Of a stretch of DNA of 57,272 nt, positions 45,186-53,971 are shown piece by piece. Both the position numbers and the translations under genes were made by a program. The notes below the pieces were generated by a model. That model ran no database searches and was not told where the DNA came from. It saw only the letters and a program-made list of their open reading frames with translations. Position 1 is the stretch's first letter. Each line of letters opens with the position of its first letter. Source of the stretch: Anoxybacillus sp. J5B_2022 (GTDB lineage: Bacteria > Bacillota > Bacilli > Bacillales > Anoxybacillaceae); contig NZ_JAPSMC010000015.1 in the NCBI RefSeq assembly GCF_026847645.1, forward strand, positions 1 through 57,272, given 5' to 3'.

Positions 45186-47579
45186 ATGAAAAACAAACTT
45201 CTTTTCTTCTTATCCGCTATGTTGTTCGCCTTCTTTATCGGACAAGCTCCGGCAACAGCTAAAGGAACGAATGCAGACGCATTAGTCCAGCAAGCAGAAA
45301 AATATAGCGAACAATTGAAGCGGTACATTTATGTGGAATATGCAAAAAAAATTGTTGCTGTACCACCTCAACTGTTAAACAACACTGCCAAAACGATTCA
45401 ACAAGCAAAAACAGCAACCGCTAAAACAAAAGGAACAAAGCGAGCAAAATTATTTGCACGTTTAAAAGCAGTCGATACCATGTATAGTCGAGCAGTCACT
45501 TACAATAATGCCGTTCGGATCGGAACAAGCTTAAAAGACAAAACAAATCGACTAACCGTTTCTTTTAAGCAAAATCCAGCAAGCGACCAAATGGAATCGA
45601 TGTATGTTTCCGTTCAAACCGAACTGAAAAATTTCGATAGTGCCTATCAACGAGTATATGGGGCACCGACGCGGACAGCGCTCTATCGTACATATCGCGC
45701 ACCAGCAGAGCAAGCAATCAATCAAACAAAAACAGCATATGCTTTAAAAATGGAGTTTAACAAACTTCGCCAAGCGATTCGCTACAGTAAAAGCGAAGCC
45801 ACTATTTTCAATCAAATCGACAAATTTGAAGCACGTCTGATGGGTGTAAAAACCAATCGTCCCTTGTTCACTGCCTTTTCCAATTCTTATGAAGATGTTT
45901 TAAAAGCACAAGGAACGTCACAAGGAATTTCAACGTTAATCTTAAAAAAGATTATTGCCCAAGAAAAAAGCGTTCTTTTCTTAGAGATGTTTAACGAAGC
46001 GAACGAGCCGATCGCTCAAGCAAGTGGCTTTGTTGTCGGCAAAAGTACGATTTTAACGAACTTCCATGTCGTGCAAGGCGCAGCGAAAATTGTAGCATAC
46101 GACGAAAATGGAAATGAAATTCCGATTCGCGGAGTTGTTCAATACGATGAAACAACAGATTTAGCACTTCTCGCGACGAAAACGGATTTGGCGTTACCTG
46201 CGCTTAAAATAGGGGATACTTCCTTGCTTGAAAAAGGGGATCCAATCGTCACGATTAGCAGTCCAGAAGGGCTGATGAACACCGTATCGACAGGGATTAT
46301 TAGTAATCTTCATTTAATGGAAGATGAATCAGGAAACGAAGTCCGACTTATTCAAATTACCGCGCCGATTACACACGGAAGTTCTGGAGGAGCGTTGTTT
46401 AACGAATTCGGGCATGTCATCGGCGTTACGTCTTCGGGATTTGACGTCGAGAATATTAACTTTGCCGTAGACATTGTTCATGCAGCACATTGGATTTCGT
46501 TTTATAAGGAAAAAACAGCCGCATCTCTCACGGTCATTCCTTATCAGTTATTGCCTGCTCCACAAGATGGAAACACACCTCCATCCGAAACAGGTAGTAC
46601 GATACCAACAACCGGGACAACCACATCGCCGCCAACTATGCCAATAAGCACAAGTAAACTATATCTCGATTTTCAAGCAGTCGAAACGGTGATGCACCCG
46701 ACGAAACCGATTTTATATGCGCTTGATGGCAATAAAAACGTCGTCGAAGTTAACTTAGAAACAAAAACAGCGAAAAAAATTTCTTTGCCGCTAGCACCCG
46801 AACGGCTATATTTCGCAAATAACGAGCTATATGTTACACTGCCAAAAAATGAGCATAGCGGCACATGGTGGGAGGATCAACAAGAAGGCGCGTTCGCTAT
46901 TATTGATGCAGAAACGTTCTCATTAAAAGCAGTCGTTGATATTCCGCTCGATCCGTGGGATATCGTCGCAGATAGCCAATACATCTACATTTCCAGCGGG
47001 TCTGGTCAATGGACGTACTTAAAAGTATATTCCCGCCAAACGCTATTAGAGGTCGCACGCGTATACGGCATTTACCAACAGTCGTTTTTAGCGATGCATC
47101 CAGACGGCGGAAAAGTGTATGCTATTACCACCGGATTAAGCCCGCGAGATGTAGAAACGTACGTATTTAACGATGGAAAAATGGTTTCACACTATGACTC
47201 CCCGTACCATGGCGATTACAACTTAAATACGAATATGACGATTTCACCAGACGGACAGTTTCTTTTTAATGGCTCGGGCGTCATTTGGCAAGCAGCTGCC
47301 GGGCAAAAATTTGATATGACGTATGTGACAACGCTCTATAATTCATATCAACATATCGCTTTCTATCTTGCGAAAAATGTGTTTTACACAAGCAAAGGAA
47401 AAACGATTGATGTTTACGATTATACTACTTTTCAACGCGTGAAAAGCTATCCATGGAATCAAGAGCTTCAAAAGCTATACGTACAAAACAACCAACTTAT
47501 TACGTTATACAAAGAAGGAGCTCGGTATGTCGTCCAAACATATCCGTTGAACGAGCAAGGAATGCTTATTTATCAGTAG
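45186..47579 (+). CDS. secreted HtrA-type serine protease with C-terminal beta-propeller
   Basis: 797 aa, AGGAGG ahead of the ATG, TATAAT about 50 bases upstream. Signal peptide 1-25 (cleavage after ATA). Residues 27-265 are helical and lysine/alanine rich. Residues 270-445 are a trypsin-like S1C domain with triad His294 (LTNFHVV), Asp325 (TTDLALL) and Ser400 (HGSSGGALF). A Pro/Thr linker (455-490) leads to blades resembling YVTN/NHL propellers (LYALDGNKNVVEVNLETK, MHPDGGKVYAI, ISPDGQFLFNG). No PDZ domain, unlike HtrA. It stands between ytmB and ytlA, where B. subtilis has no such gene. Confidence 0.85.
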   Translation: MKNKLLFFLSAMLFAFFIGQAPATAKGTNADALVQQAEKYSEQLKRYIYVEYAKKIVAVPPQLLNNTAKTIQQAKTATAKTKGTKRAKLFARLKAVDTMYSRAVTYNNAVRIGTSLKDKTNRLTVSFKQNPASDQMESMYVSVQTELKNFDSAYQRVYGAPTRTALYRTYRAPAEQAINQTKTAYALKMEFNKLRQAIRYSKSEATIFNQIDKFEARLMGVKTNRPLFTAFSNSYEDVLKAQGTSQGISTLILKKIIAQEKSVLFLEMFNEANEPIAQASGFVVGKSTILTNFHVVQGAAKIVAYDENGNEIPIRGVVQYDETTDLALLATKTDLALPALKIGDTSLLEKGDPIVTISSPEGLMNTVSTGIISNLHLMEDESGNEVRLIQITAPITHGSSGGALFNEFGHVIGVTSSGFDVENINFAVDIVHAAHWISFYKEKTAASLTVIPYQLLPAPQDGNTPPSETGSTIPTTGTTTSPPTMPISTSKLYLDFQAVETVMHPTKPILYALDGNKNVVEVNLETKTAKKISLPLAPERLYFANNELYVTLPKNEHSGTWWEDQQEGAFAIIDAETFSLKAVVDIPLDPWDIVADSQYIYISSGSGQWTYLKVYSRQTLLEVARVYGIYQQSFLAMHPDGGKVYAITTGLSPRDVETYVFNDGKMVSHYDSPYHGDYNLNTNMTISPDGQFLFNGSGVIWQAAAGQKFDMTYVTTLYNSYQHIAFYLAKNVFYTSKGKTIDVYDYTTFQRVKSYPWNQELQKLYVQNNQLITLYKEGARYVVQTYPLNEQGMLIYQ

Positions 47580-47582
47580 CAA

Positions 47583-47621
47583 AAAAGCATGGGAAAGGGA
47601 AAACCTTTTCCATGCTTTTTC
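47583..47621 (+). terminator. terminator of the protease-propeller gene
   Basis: AAAGCATGGGAAAGG and CCTTTTCCATGCTTT pair with one mismatch around GAAAA, then TTCATTTC. Confidence 0.88.
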
Positions 47622-47717
47622 ATTTCTTTCCCCTTGCCACAGGTGCTTCTTAGGCATTCACACATTTTTTTCACCAGCATACGATAAGGTAAATTCATGA
47701 AAAGGAGGTAGGAGCGG

Positions 47718-48716
47718 ATGAGAAAATGGCTACGCATCGCTCTTATGTCATTGCTTACGATCTTTTTAGCCATTCCAGTTGCCTGCACGAAACAAGAAAC
47801 AATAAAAACTATTCGGGTGGCGGAAGTGACACGTTCGATTTTCTATGCTCCGCAATATGTTGCCCTCGCCAAAGGATTTTTTAAAGCAGAAGGGCTCAAC
47901 GTCGACTTAACGACGACATGGGGCGGGGATAAAACGATGACGACCCTTCTTTCCGGGGGGGCTGACATCGCCTTAGTCGGTTCAGAAACAACGATTTACG
48001 TTTATAGCCAAGGAACGAGCGATCCGGTCATTAACTTTGCCCAGCTAACCCAAACAGACGGAACGTTTCTCGTTTCCCGTAAAAAAATCGACAACTTCTC
48101 ATGGGAGATGTTGAAAGGAAGCACTTTCCTCGGTCAGCGGAAAGGCGGTATGCCACAAATGGTCGGGGAGTTTGTCTTAAAAAAACACGGCATCGATCCA
48201 CACAAAGACTTAAACTTAATCCAAAACATCGATTTTGCCAACCTTGCCAATGCTTTTGCCAGCGGCACCGGTGACTACGTGCAGCTATTCGAACCAACGG
48301 CTAGCATTTTTGAACAGCAAGGAAAAGGCTATATCGTCGCTTCGTTCGGAACAGAATCCGGTCACGTCCCGTATACGACATTCATGGCGAAACAAAGCTT
48401 TATGAAAAACAATCAAGACACTGTCGAAAAATTCACTCGCGCCCTTTACAAAGCACAACAATGGGTCGATGCACATAGTGCAGCAGAAATCGCTAAAGTC
48501 ATTCAACCGTATTTTAAAGATACAGACATCAACCTAATCGAAACGGTCGTTGATCGCTACAAGCAACAAGGTTCTTATGCAACCAATCCTATTTTAGATG
48601 AAAAAGAATGGGAGAACTTACAAAACATTATGAAAGAAGCTGGCGAACTGCCGAAACACGTTGATCACGACATCCTTGTCAATACCTCATTTGCGAAAAA
48701 AGCAATGGCGAAATAA
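47718..48716 (+). CDS. ytlA: ABC importer substrate-binding lipoprotein YtlA (SsuA/Thi5-like)
   Basis: 332 aa, AAAGGAGG ahead of the ATG. Signal peptide with lipobox PVAC near residue 23, then an NMT1/SsuA-like periplasmic binding fold (FYAPQYVALAKGFFKAEGL). Together with ytlC and ytlD it forms an importer of the nitrate/sulfonate/taurine or pyrimidine-precursor type. The ligand cannot be read from sequence. A TTCACA/TACGAT pair with 17-base spacing lies ahead. Confidence 0.88.
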   Translation: MRKWLRIALMSLLTIFLAIPVACTKQETIKTIRVAEVTRSIFYAPQYVALAKGFFKAEGLNVDLTTTWGGDKTMTTLLSGGADIALVGSETTIYVYSQGTSDPVINFAQLTQTDGTFLVSRKKIDNFSWEMLKGSTFLGQRKGGMPQMVGEFVLKKHGIDPHKDLNLIQNIDFANLANAFASGTGDYVQLFEPTASIFEQQGKGYIVASFGTESGHVPYTTFMAKQSFMKNNQDTVEKFTRALYKAQQWVDAHSAAEIAKVIQPYFKDTDINLIETVVDRYKQQGSYATNPILDEKEWENLQNIMKEAGELPKHVDHDILVNTSFAKKAMAK

Positions 48717-48734
48717 TCGTGGCAGGTGAAACCC

Positions 48735-49508
48735 ATGAACTTTTTAGTCGTCCATCGCATCAGTCATACGTACTTTACGGAAAAAACAGCAATCACTGCA
48801 TTAGACAATGTGTCGCTTTCCATTGAGAAAGGAGAATTTGTCTCCTTTCTCGGCCCAAGCGGCTGCGGAAAAACGACGCTGCTTTCGATCATTGCTTCCC
48901 TCCTTCGTCCAACAGAAGGAACGGTTACATTGGAAGGGGAAAAAATTCAATCGATGCATCCATCTGTCGGCTACATGCTGCAACAAGATTATTTATTCCC
49001 GTGGAAAACGATCGAAGAAAACATTTTGCTCGGACTAACTATTATGGGCATCGACACACCGGAAGCACGGCAACAAGCGATCGATTTATTGAACCACATC
49101 GGTCTGAAAGGGACAGAACATTATTATCCGAACCAACTGTCGGGAGGAATGCGCCAACGGGCAGCGTTAGTACGGACAATGGCAACCAATCCGAAAATAT
49201 TGCTACTAGATGAGCCATTTTCCGCGTTAGATTACCAAACGAAATTAAAATTAGAAGAGCTCGTTTGGCAAACGTTGAAAGACTATGGAAAAACAGCATT
49301 ACTTGTCACGCACGATATCGGCGAAGCGATCGCGATGAGCGACCGTATTTTCTTATTCTCAGCAAAACCAGGACGGCTCGTTCGCACCTTTCTCGTTCCG
49401 AGCGAATTGCGGCAACTGTCACCATTTCACGCCCGACAACATCCTTCGTTTTCCGATTTGTTTCAATTTCTTTGGAAGGAGCTTGATTCCCTTGAACCTA
49501 ATCAATAA
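48735..49508 (+). CDS. ytlC: ABC importer ATPase YtlC
   Basis: 257 aa from the ATG at 48735 (AGGTGA upstream). Walker [10 protein letters not shown], signature LSGGMRQR, Walker [14 protein letters not shown]-loop VTHDIGEA. SsuB/TauB-type. The 3' end overlaps ytlD by 17 bases. Confidence 0.93.
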   Translation: MNFLVVHRISHTYFTEKTAITALDNVSLSIEKGEFVSFLGPSGCGKTTLLSIIASLLRPTEGTVTLEGEKIQSMHPSVGYMLQQDYLFPWKTIEENILLGLTIMGIDTPEARQQAIDLLNHIGLKGTEHYYPNQLSGGMRQRAALVRTMATNPKILLLDEPFSALDYQTKLKLEELVWQTLKDYGKTALLVTHDIGEAIAMSDRIFLFSAKPGRLVRTFLVPSELRQLSPFHARQHPSFSDLFQFLWKELDSLEPNQ

Positions 49509-50301
49509 CCGCCTTCAAGACCTTCATGCCCAATATGTCGCGTCGCTCCGCAAAGAAAAACGGCTCATCCGATGGTATCAGCTTCTCATTTGCATCGCAT
49601 TTTTCGCGCTTTGGGAAACGGCGAGCCGAAACCAATGGATCGATCCGCTCTTATTTAGCTCGCCGTCAGCGATTGCTGCATTATTTATACAAAAACTGAA
49701 AGACGGTTCGCTTTTTGTTCATAGCAGTGTTACGTTGTTCGAAACCGTGCTCGGCTTTCTGCTCGGAACGTTGCTCGGTACATGTTTGGCTGCTTTGCTC
49801 TGGTGGTTTCCACGCTTTTCGAAAATCGCCGATCCGTATTTAGTCATTTTAAACGCCATGCCAAAAGTAGCACTTGGACCAATTCTCATTGTCGCATTAG
49901 GACCGAATTTTTCTTCCATTATCGCCATGGGGACGCTCATCTCCGTCATCATTACGACCATTGTCGTCTACACATCTTTTCGTGAAGTCGACCCCAATTA
50001 CTTGAAAGTGTTAAAAACGTTTGGTGCCAGCCGCTTTCAATGCTTTAAAGAAGCGGTATTGCCGGCATCGTTTCCGACCATTATCTCGACGTTAAAAGTC
50101 AACGTGGGACTGTCTTGGGTCGGCGTCATCGTCGGCGAATTTCTCGTTTCGAAACAAGGGCTTGGCTATATGATCATTTACGGATTCCAAGTGTTCAATT
50201 TCACACTTGTCTTATTGAGCTTACTCATCATTGCCTGCTTAGCCACCGTGATGTATCAAGCCGTTGCGTGGCTCGAAAAAAAGCTCATTAAAAACCGCTA
50301 A
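49492..50301 (+). CDS. ytlD: ABC importer permease YtlD
   Basis: 269 aa from a TTG at 49492; AAGGAG is ten bases ahead and another TTG at 49483 is too near it. Six transmembrane helices with the EAA loop [21 protein letters not shown] that docks the ATPase. SsuC/TauC type. Its end overlaps the end of the convergent ytkD by 14 bases. Confidence 0.92.
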   Translation: MNLINNRLQDLHAQYVASLRKEKRLIRWYQLLICIAFFALWETASRNQWIDPLLFSSPSAIAALFIQKLKDGSLFVHSSVTLFETVLGFLLGTLLGTCLAALLWWFPRFSKIADPYLVILNAMPKVALGPILIVALGPNFSSIIAMGTLISVIITTIVVYTSFREVDPNYLKVLKTFGASRFQCFKEAVLPASFPTIISTLKVNVGLSWVGVIVGEFLVSKQGLGYMIIYGFQVFNFTLVLLSLLIIACLATVMYQAVAWLEKKLIKNR

Positions 50302-50773
50302 AGGCGTTCGGGCATAACGAACGTCTTTTTATTTCCGCGAACGTGTAAACAAGCACTTGATCTTTCATAATAAAACTGAACCGATCGTTCTCCAACAAAT
50401 CCAGTGGCAATTCGTCCAGTAAGACAGGCCCGTTCGTTTCCAAATAATTGATGCGAGGCTGTAGCGCTTTTATTTCGGCAAAATAAATATTTTTCACTAA
50501 CGCTTCGCCGACTTTGTATTGCCCGATATATGTAAGTTCGTCCACTGCTCCCCCCGTTTCCTCAAAAACCTCGCGAATAGCCGCCTGCTCCGCCGTTTCC
50601 CCTATTTCTATTTTCCCTCCTGGAAACTCGAGCCCACGCTCCCGATGATCGGTCAAGAGCCACCTTTCTTGATAACGGCACACGACCCACACATGATCTG
50701 GCGTTTTGGCAAAAGGATGATCTGTAAAAGACAAACACACATCATTTCCATAATAGTCTTGAAAAATAAACAT
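50288..50773 (-). CDS. ytkD: Nudix hydrolase YtkD
   Basis: 161 aa from the second ATG (50773), which aligns with the B. subtilis start (FxDYY). The Nudix box is complete: [25 protein letters not shown]. subtilis YtkD hydrolyses 8-oxo-dGTP and RNA 5' triphosphates (RppH-like). The last ~15 residues go beyond the family and lie over the ytlD terminator. Confidence 0.9.
   Translation of the reverse strand: MFIFQDYYGNDVCLSFTDHPFAKTPDHVWVVCRYQERWLLTDHRERGLEFPGGKIEIGETAEQAAIREVFEETGGAVDELTYIGQYKVGEALVKNIYFAEIKALQPRINYLETNGPVLLDELPLDLLENDRFSFIMKDQVLVYTFAEIKRRSLCPNAFSGF
50301..50335 (+). terminator. terminator of ytlACD
   Basis: AGGCGTTCG and CGAACGTCT with a 7-base loop, then TTTTATTT. It lies within the ytkD coding region. 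Confidence 0.8.
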
Positions 50774-50833
50774 ATTCATCCAACCTCATCATTGTAATGT
50801 CCTTATTAATTATAGCATTTTCCTTCTCAACAA

Positions 50834-50866
50834 AAACAAAGATGCCTTTCTTTGAAAGGCATCTTC
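50834..50866 (-). terminator. terminator of sbtA
   Basis: Perfect 12-bp stem AAGATGCCTTTC / GAAAGGCATCTT with a 3-base loop, then TGTTTTTG on the minus strand. Confidence 0.88.
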
Positions 50867-51860
50867 ACGAATGTAGCCATTGCGCTAGTTGGTAATACAA
50901 AGGCAACCCAACCGTTAAATTAAATGGAAATGTAAGTCCTAGCGACATTCCTAAGTAAATCGACGGGTTAGCTTCTGGAACAGACGCACGCATCGCAGCA
51001 GGGGCTGCAATATAAGAAGCGCTCGCAGCTAACACTCCCATCAGAACGGTTCCGCCTAAAGAGAGATGCGCATAAAAACCAACGGACACGCCGATCAAGC
51101 CATACAACATCGGAAACCCAACGCCCAACATGACTAACTTTACGCCATATTTTCGAATGGCGGCAAGCTGGCTTCCTGCCGTTAATCCCATTCCTAGCAA
51201 GAAAAGAATGAGTACACTTGGGTACAAATCAATAAATAATGGTTTTACAACCGAAAGGGCATTCTTCCCTCCAAGCAACCCAATCAATAAACTACCTAAC
51301 ATGAGAAGAACGCTTTTTCCGAATAAGCTTTCCTTTAAAACCGGTGTGTATGCTGCGTAGGCAGAAAAATAATGGTTCATGCGATTAAGCGTATATGTCT
51401 CTTTTTCTAAAAGCTGCAAAAGAAGTAACGATACGATAATCGCCGGACTTTCTAACAACACAACAAAGGCGTTCATATAAGGTTCATAAGACGTGTGGGT
51501 CAGCTCAAGAAATGAAATTGCTGCACCGAACGTCACAATACTTACTGATCCATAGGTCGCGGCAATAGCCGTAGCATTTTTCCGATCAATTCCTATGCGA
51601 CGGCAAATAGCAAAGGTAACAATAGGGATAAATATGCCAAGAAATAATGTCCCGACTAATGGACGAACGAGTTCAGTAAACGAATGTTGTGATAATTCAA
51701 TTCCTCCTTTTAATCCAATCGCAATTAACAAATAAATGCTTAACGTTTCACTTAATCCTTTTGGGAATTTTAAATCTGATTTCACGAATGCTGCTATTAA
51801 CCCAAGTAAGAAAAATAAAATAGCAGGGGATGTAAGATTACGAACGACAATATCCATCAT
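50865..51860 (-). CDS. sbtA: sodium-dependent bicarbonate permease SbtA
   Basis: 331 aa from the ATG at 51860, AAAGGAGAGG ahead; the longer frame has no ribosome site. About ten hydrophobic helices in two repeats, with the SbtA-type segments LSIYLLIAIGLKGGIELS and SYIAAPAAMRASVPEANPSIYL (the bicarbonate-binding region in cyanobacterial SbtA). It should import HCO3- with Na+. In cyanobacteria the PII-like SbtB controls it; here no SbtB is present but a DUF2294 gene precedes it. An RNA element (51893-51984) lies just upstream. Confidence 0.9.
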   Translation of the reverse strand: MMDIVVRNLTSPAILFFLLGLIAAFVKSDLKFPKGLSETLSIYLLIAIGLKGGIELSQHSFTELVRPLVGTLFLGIFIPIVTFAICRRIGIDRKNATAIAATYGSVSIVTFGAAISFLELTHTSYEPYMNAFVVLLESPAIIVSLLLLQLLEKETYTLNRMNHYFSAYAAYTPVLKESLFGKSVLLMLGSLLIGLLGGKNALSVVKPLFIDLYPSVLILFLLGMGLTAGSQLAAIRKYGVKLVMLGVGFPMLYGLIGVSVGFYAHLSLGGTVLMGVLAASASYIAAPAAMRASVPEANPSIYLGMSLGLTFPFNLTVGLPLYYQLAQWLHS

Positions 51861-51892
51861 CTGGATCCTCTCCTTTTTGATATAGTTTTCCA

Positions 51893-51984
51893 TAAAAAAA
51901 CCGGAAACACTCCTCGACTGATTCACCAATCGAAAAACGTTTCCGGTTTATCTTTTACTGACCGGCACTCGGCCCTTAAAAGAT
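51893..51984 (-). promoter_or_regulatory. candidate attenuator: pseudoknot followed by terminator, before sbtA
   Basis: Minus strand: a 7-bp stem ATCTTTT/AAAAGAT (51978-51984 with 51950-51956) encloses a loop containing CCGGT (51961-51965). That loop can pair with ACCGG at 51943-51947, making an H-type pseudoknot. The same ACCGG is part of the 11-bp terminator stem AAACCGGAAAC / GTTTCCGGTTT (51939-51949 with 51898-51908), followed by TTTTT. The two folds exclude each other. It may also just be the terminator of the DUF2294 gene. Confidence 0.55.
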
Positions 51985-51994
51985 CGACCTATTT

Positions 51995-52360
51995 TCATTT
52001 TGGGAACTCCTCTTCTAAATTTTCCGTTAACAAAAATACGATGATCCGCTCTCCAGTATGAGTACTAATATCTGTATGAATGCTCGCAACGTTTTTTCCA
52101 GTCATACTTGAAATCATTTCTCTTAACTGCTCGCTGCCCGATTCGATTAATTCGGAGCGAATTCGTTTAATCGATAGCATTCCTTCTTTTGTTTCCGCTA
52201 ATTTTTGTTCAGCTGGAGTTAAAATTCCTCGTAATTGAACAATAATCATATTGCGAACAATATCGGTTTTAACAGATATTGGGCCCCTTCCTAAATACTC
52301 CTTCTCCCATTGCGTCAGGGCTCGGCTAATTTGATCTTCCATCTCTCCTTTAGACTTCAC
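51995..52360 (-). CDS. DUF2294 / MpsC-family protein
   Basis: 121 aa from a GTG at 52360 with AAAGGGGGG ahead. A single DUF2294 domain: GRGPISVKTDIVRNMIIVQLRG, TPAEQKLAETKEG, IHTDISTHTGERIIVFLLTEN. This domain is annotated as MpsC-like after its association with Mps bicarbonate/cation systems; its biochemistry is not settled. Directly upstream of sbtA on the same strand, so a partner or regulator of bicarbonate uptake is a fair inference. It is preceded by a structured leader. Confidence 0.85.
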   Translation of the reverse strand: MKSKGEMEDQISRALTQWEKEYLGRGPISVKTDIVRNMIIVQLRGILTPAEQKLAETKEGMLSIKRIRSELIESGSEQLREMISSMTGKNVASIHTDISTHTGERIIVFLLTENLEEEFPK

Positions 52361-52380
52361 TTACAATCCCCCCTTTGAAA

Positions 52381-52424
52381 CAAAAACGGCATGCCTCACC
52401 ATTCTTCCGAAGTGAAACATACCG
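52381..52424 (-). terminator. leader terminator before DUF2294
   Basis: CGGTATGTTTCAC and GTGAGGCATGCCG pair (one bulge) around a 12-base loop, then TTTTTGTTT. It lies between the promoter and the DUF2294 start, so it must be read through for expression, i.e. attenuation. Confidence 0.75.
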
Positions 52425-52438
52425 ATCCATCCTCAGCT

Positions 52439-52524
52439 TAAATCATCGAACAGCCGGCAAAGCTTTTTCGTTTTTGCCGCGTTTCCGCCCCAAAAACGCT
52501 AAAGCCGTCCGTCGCTATGATTTA
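52439..52524 (-). ncRNA. structured leader RNA, unrecognised; candidate riboswitch aptamer
   Basis: Closing stem TAAATCAT/ATGATTTA (52517-52524 with 52439-52446) is 8 bp perfect. Inside are hairpins GCGTTT..AAACGC (52479-52499) and GGCAAA..TTTGCC (52456-52478), and a helix of GGACGGC with GCCGGCTG-side bases, giving a multi-way junction. It is followed 15 bases later by a terminator. I compared it by memory with SAM, TPP, FMN, lysine, glycine, M-box, c-di-AMP, c-di-GMP, fluoride, manganese, guanidine and T-box consensus sequences and saw no match. Confidence 0.6.
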
Positions 52525-52555
52525 GCTATCAATCTCTCGGTTCAATTTATTTTTT

Positions 52556-52583
52556 ATTATAACGAACCGCTGTCTTCTGTCAA
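52556..52583 (-). promoter_or_regulatory. promoter of the DUF2294-sbtA transcript
   Basis: Consensus TTGACA and TATAAT with a 16-base spacer on the minus strand, placing the start near 52549 and giving a ~190-nt leader. Confidence 0.85.
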
Positions 52584-52627
52584 GAGAAATAATGAGATTA
52601 TACAAAAAAGCCACCGAATTTGGTGAC

Positions 52628-52954
52628 TTATCCTTCGCTTTGAATGAATCCCATCGAACGAATATGCTGTTTCGCTTCCTCATTTCCAAGCTGGTAAATA
52701 AGTTGGTAAATTTTTTTCAATGTTTCATCGTACGCATCGTTTTCACGATCATAATGGTATTGAATATAAGGGACATGCGCGCGAAAAAAATTTTGAATAT
52801 CGGTCGAATAATTTTGATCGAAATATTCGCGCAGCTGAATGATTTCATCATCGGTCGCTTCAATTTGAAAATCCCATGGAGATGCCGTTTTCACTTGCGA
52901 AATTTCACCATGGGCCATTGATACATAATACGTTTTCTTTTTCTGTTCTGCCAC
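52628..52954 (-). CDS. conserved hypothetical protein
   Basis: 108 aa from a GTG at 52954 with AAAGGGG eight bases ahead; an upstream ATG touches that site directly. Soluble, mainly helical, with YVSMAHGEISQ at the N-terminus and DFQIEATDDEIIQLREYFD and FFRAHVPYIQYHYD in the middle. Homologues are common in thermophilic bacilli, but I cannot name a function. It lies between ytkC and the DUF2294 leader. Confidence 0.75.
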   Translation of the reverse strand: MAEQKKKTYYVSMAHGEISQVKTASPWDFQIEATDDEIIQLREYFDQNYSTDIQNFFRAHVPYIQYHYDRENDAYDETLKKIYQLIYQLGNEEAKQHIRSMGFIQSEG

Positions 52955-53016
52955 ACTATCCATCCCCTTTATTGCTCGTCTTATTTTTAGTGTGGATGAA
53001 AGCGTAAAAATTATGC

Positions 53017-53412
53017 TTATTTCGACTGATCTTTTAGCAACTCAATCGCCTTTTTTAAAAAATCAGGAACAGGCAATCCTGCTCTCCCGACATTTTCTAC
53101 AATGGAAATAGCTTCGTTCATCATGTAGAAAAACACCGTTGCATCGCGAATAAAATGGTTACTCCAACCAATGGCAAGATCAAGGAGATGAGACACCCCA
53201 ACTAAAACAAAAATGAGCAATTTTCGCACAATTCCGCGAAAACCTGCTTCGCTCGACAATTTTCCTTCGAAAGCACTCGCAATAATCCCTGTTACATAAT
53301 CAATAACAACAAAGCAAATCAAAATAATGACCAATAAATCCATGCTCCCGAACATCGTTGAAAGGAGTGAACCGATCAATGAAGCCCCAAGAAAAAATGT
53401 ATATTTGTTCAC
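53017..53412 (-). CDS. ytkC: holin-like membrane protein YtkC
   Basis: 131 aa from a GTG at 53412 preceded by GGAGGGGAG. Three to four hydrophobic helices, with the phage_holin_4 (TcdE/XkdL-like) pattern FFLGASLIGSLLSTMFG, VVIDYVTGIIASAFEGKLSSE and LVGVSHLLDLAIG. B. subtilis YtkC is a stress-linked holin-type protein. No endolysin or phage gene is nearby, so a resident rather than prophage function is likely. Confidence 0.87.
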   Translation of the reverse strand: MNKYTFFLGASLIGSLLSTMFGSMDLLVIILICFVVIDYVTGIIASAFEGKLSSEAGFRGIVRKLLIFVLVGVSHLLDLAIGWSNHFIRDATVFFYMMNEAISIVENVGRAGLPVPDFLKKAIELLKDQSK

Positions 53413-53491
53413 ATTCTCCCCTCCTCCCAATTTTCCTTGCATACATTTTATGCAAATAGGAAGAAAGGAGTATAGACGTTTCCCTCATCAC

Positions 53492-53520
53492 AAAAAAATC
53501 ACTCCCGCCATGAGAGTGAT
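53492..53520 (-). terminator. terminator of dps
   Basis: ATCACTC and GAGTGAT with a 9-base loop, then TTTTTTTG on the minus strand. Confidence 0.88.
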
Positions 53521-53533
53521 CTTTGCAAAAAAC

Positions 53534-53971
53534 TTATTTACCGAGAAACGATTTGAGCATCCACACGTGTTTCTCTAAACTTTGATGAATGCCAAGCAGC
53601 ATATCGCCTGTCGTTTCATCGCCTACTTCATCAGCGAGTTTCATTCCTTCTTTCAGTTCGTGAATCATCGTTTCAAAATCGCTGACAAGCGTACCAACCA
53701 TTTCTTCTGCCGTTTCATTTCCGACCGCCTCTTTGACAGACGCTTGTTCCAAACAGCCCTTCATCGTCGCTACCGGTGCTCCCCCAAGCGCCAAAAGACG
53801 TTCTGCCAACTCGTCAATATGCAATGCTGCTTCGTTATACAGCTCTTCAAATTTCGTATGCAATGTAAAAAACTGAGATCCTTTCACATACCAATGATAA
53901 TGATGGAGCTTAATGTACAATACGCTCCAGTTGGCAATCTGCCGGTTGACAATGTCCGTTAATTTGCTCAT
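53534..53971 (-). CDS. dps: Dps family DNA-protecting ferritin
   Basis: 145 aa from the ATG at 53971 with GGAGGGA ahead. Ferroxidase-site residues His in [10 protein letters not shown] and Asp/Glu in [14 protein letters not shown]. Dps dodecamers oxidise Fe2+ with peroxide and coat DNA. In B. subtilis this locus is sigma-B-controlled. I see no convincing sigma-B or PerR site, only A/T-rich sequence. Confidence 0.93.
   Translation of the reverse strand: MSKLTDIVNRQIANWSVLYIKLHHYHWYVKGSQFFTLHTKFEELYNEAALHIDELAERLLALGGAPVATMKGCLEQASVKEAVGNETAEEMVGTLVSDFETMIHELKEGMKLADEVGDETTGDMLLGIHQSLEKHVWMLKSFLGK

Noticed and set aside
52381-52549. Assignment of the leader to the M-box or c-di-AMP (ydaO) class
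   Set aside because: A GGTGAGGC string recalls the M-box, but it is part of the terminator and the other conserved M-box and ydaO segments are missing.
53017-53412. Prophage remnant around the holin-like gene
   Set aside because: No other phage gene is near, and the gene occupies its normal ytkC place.
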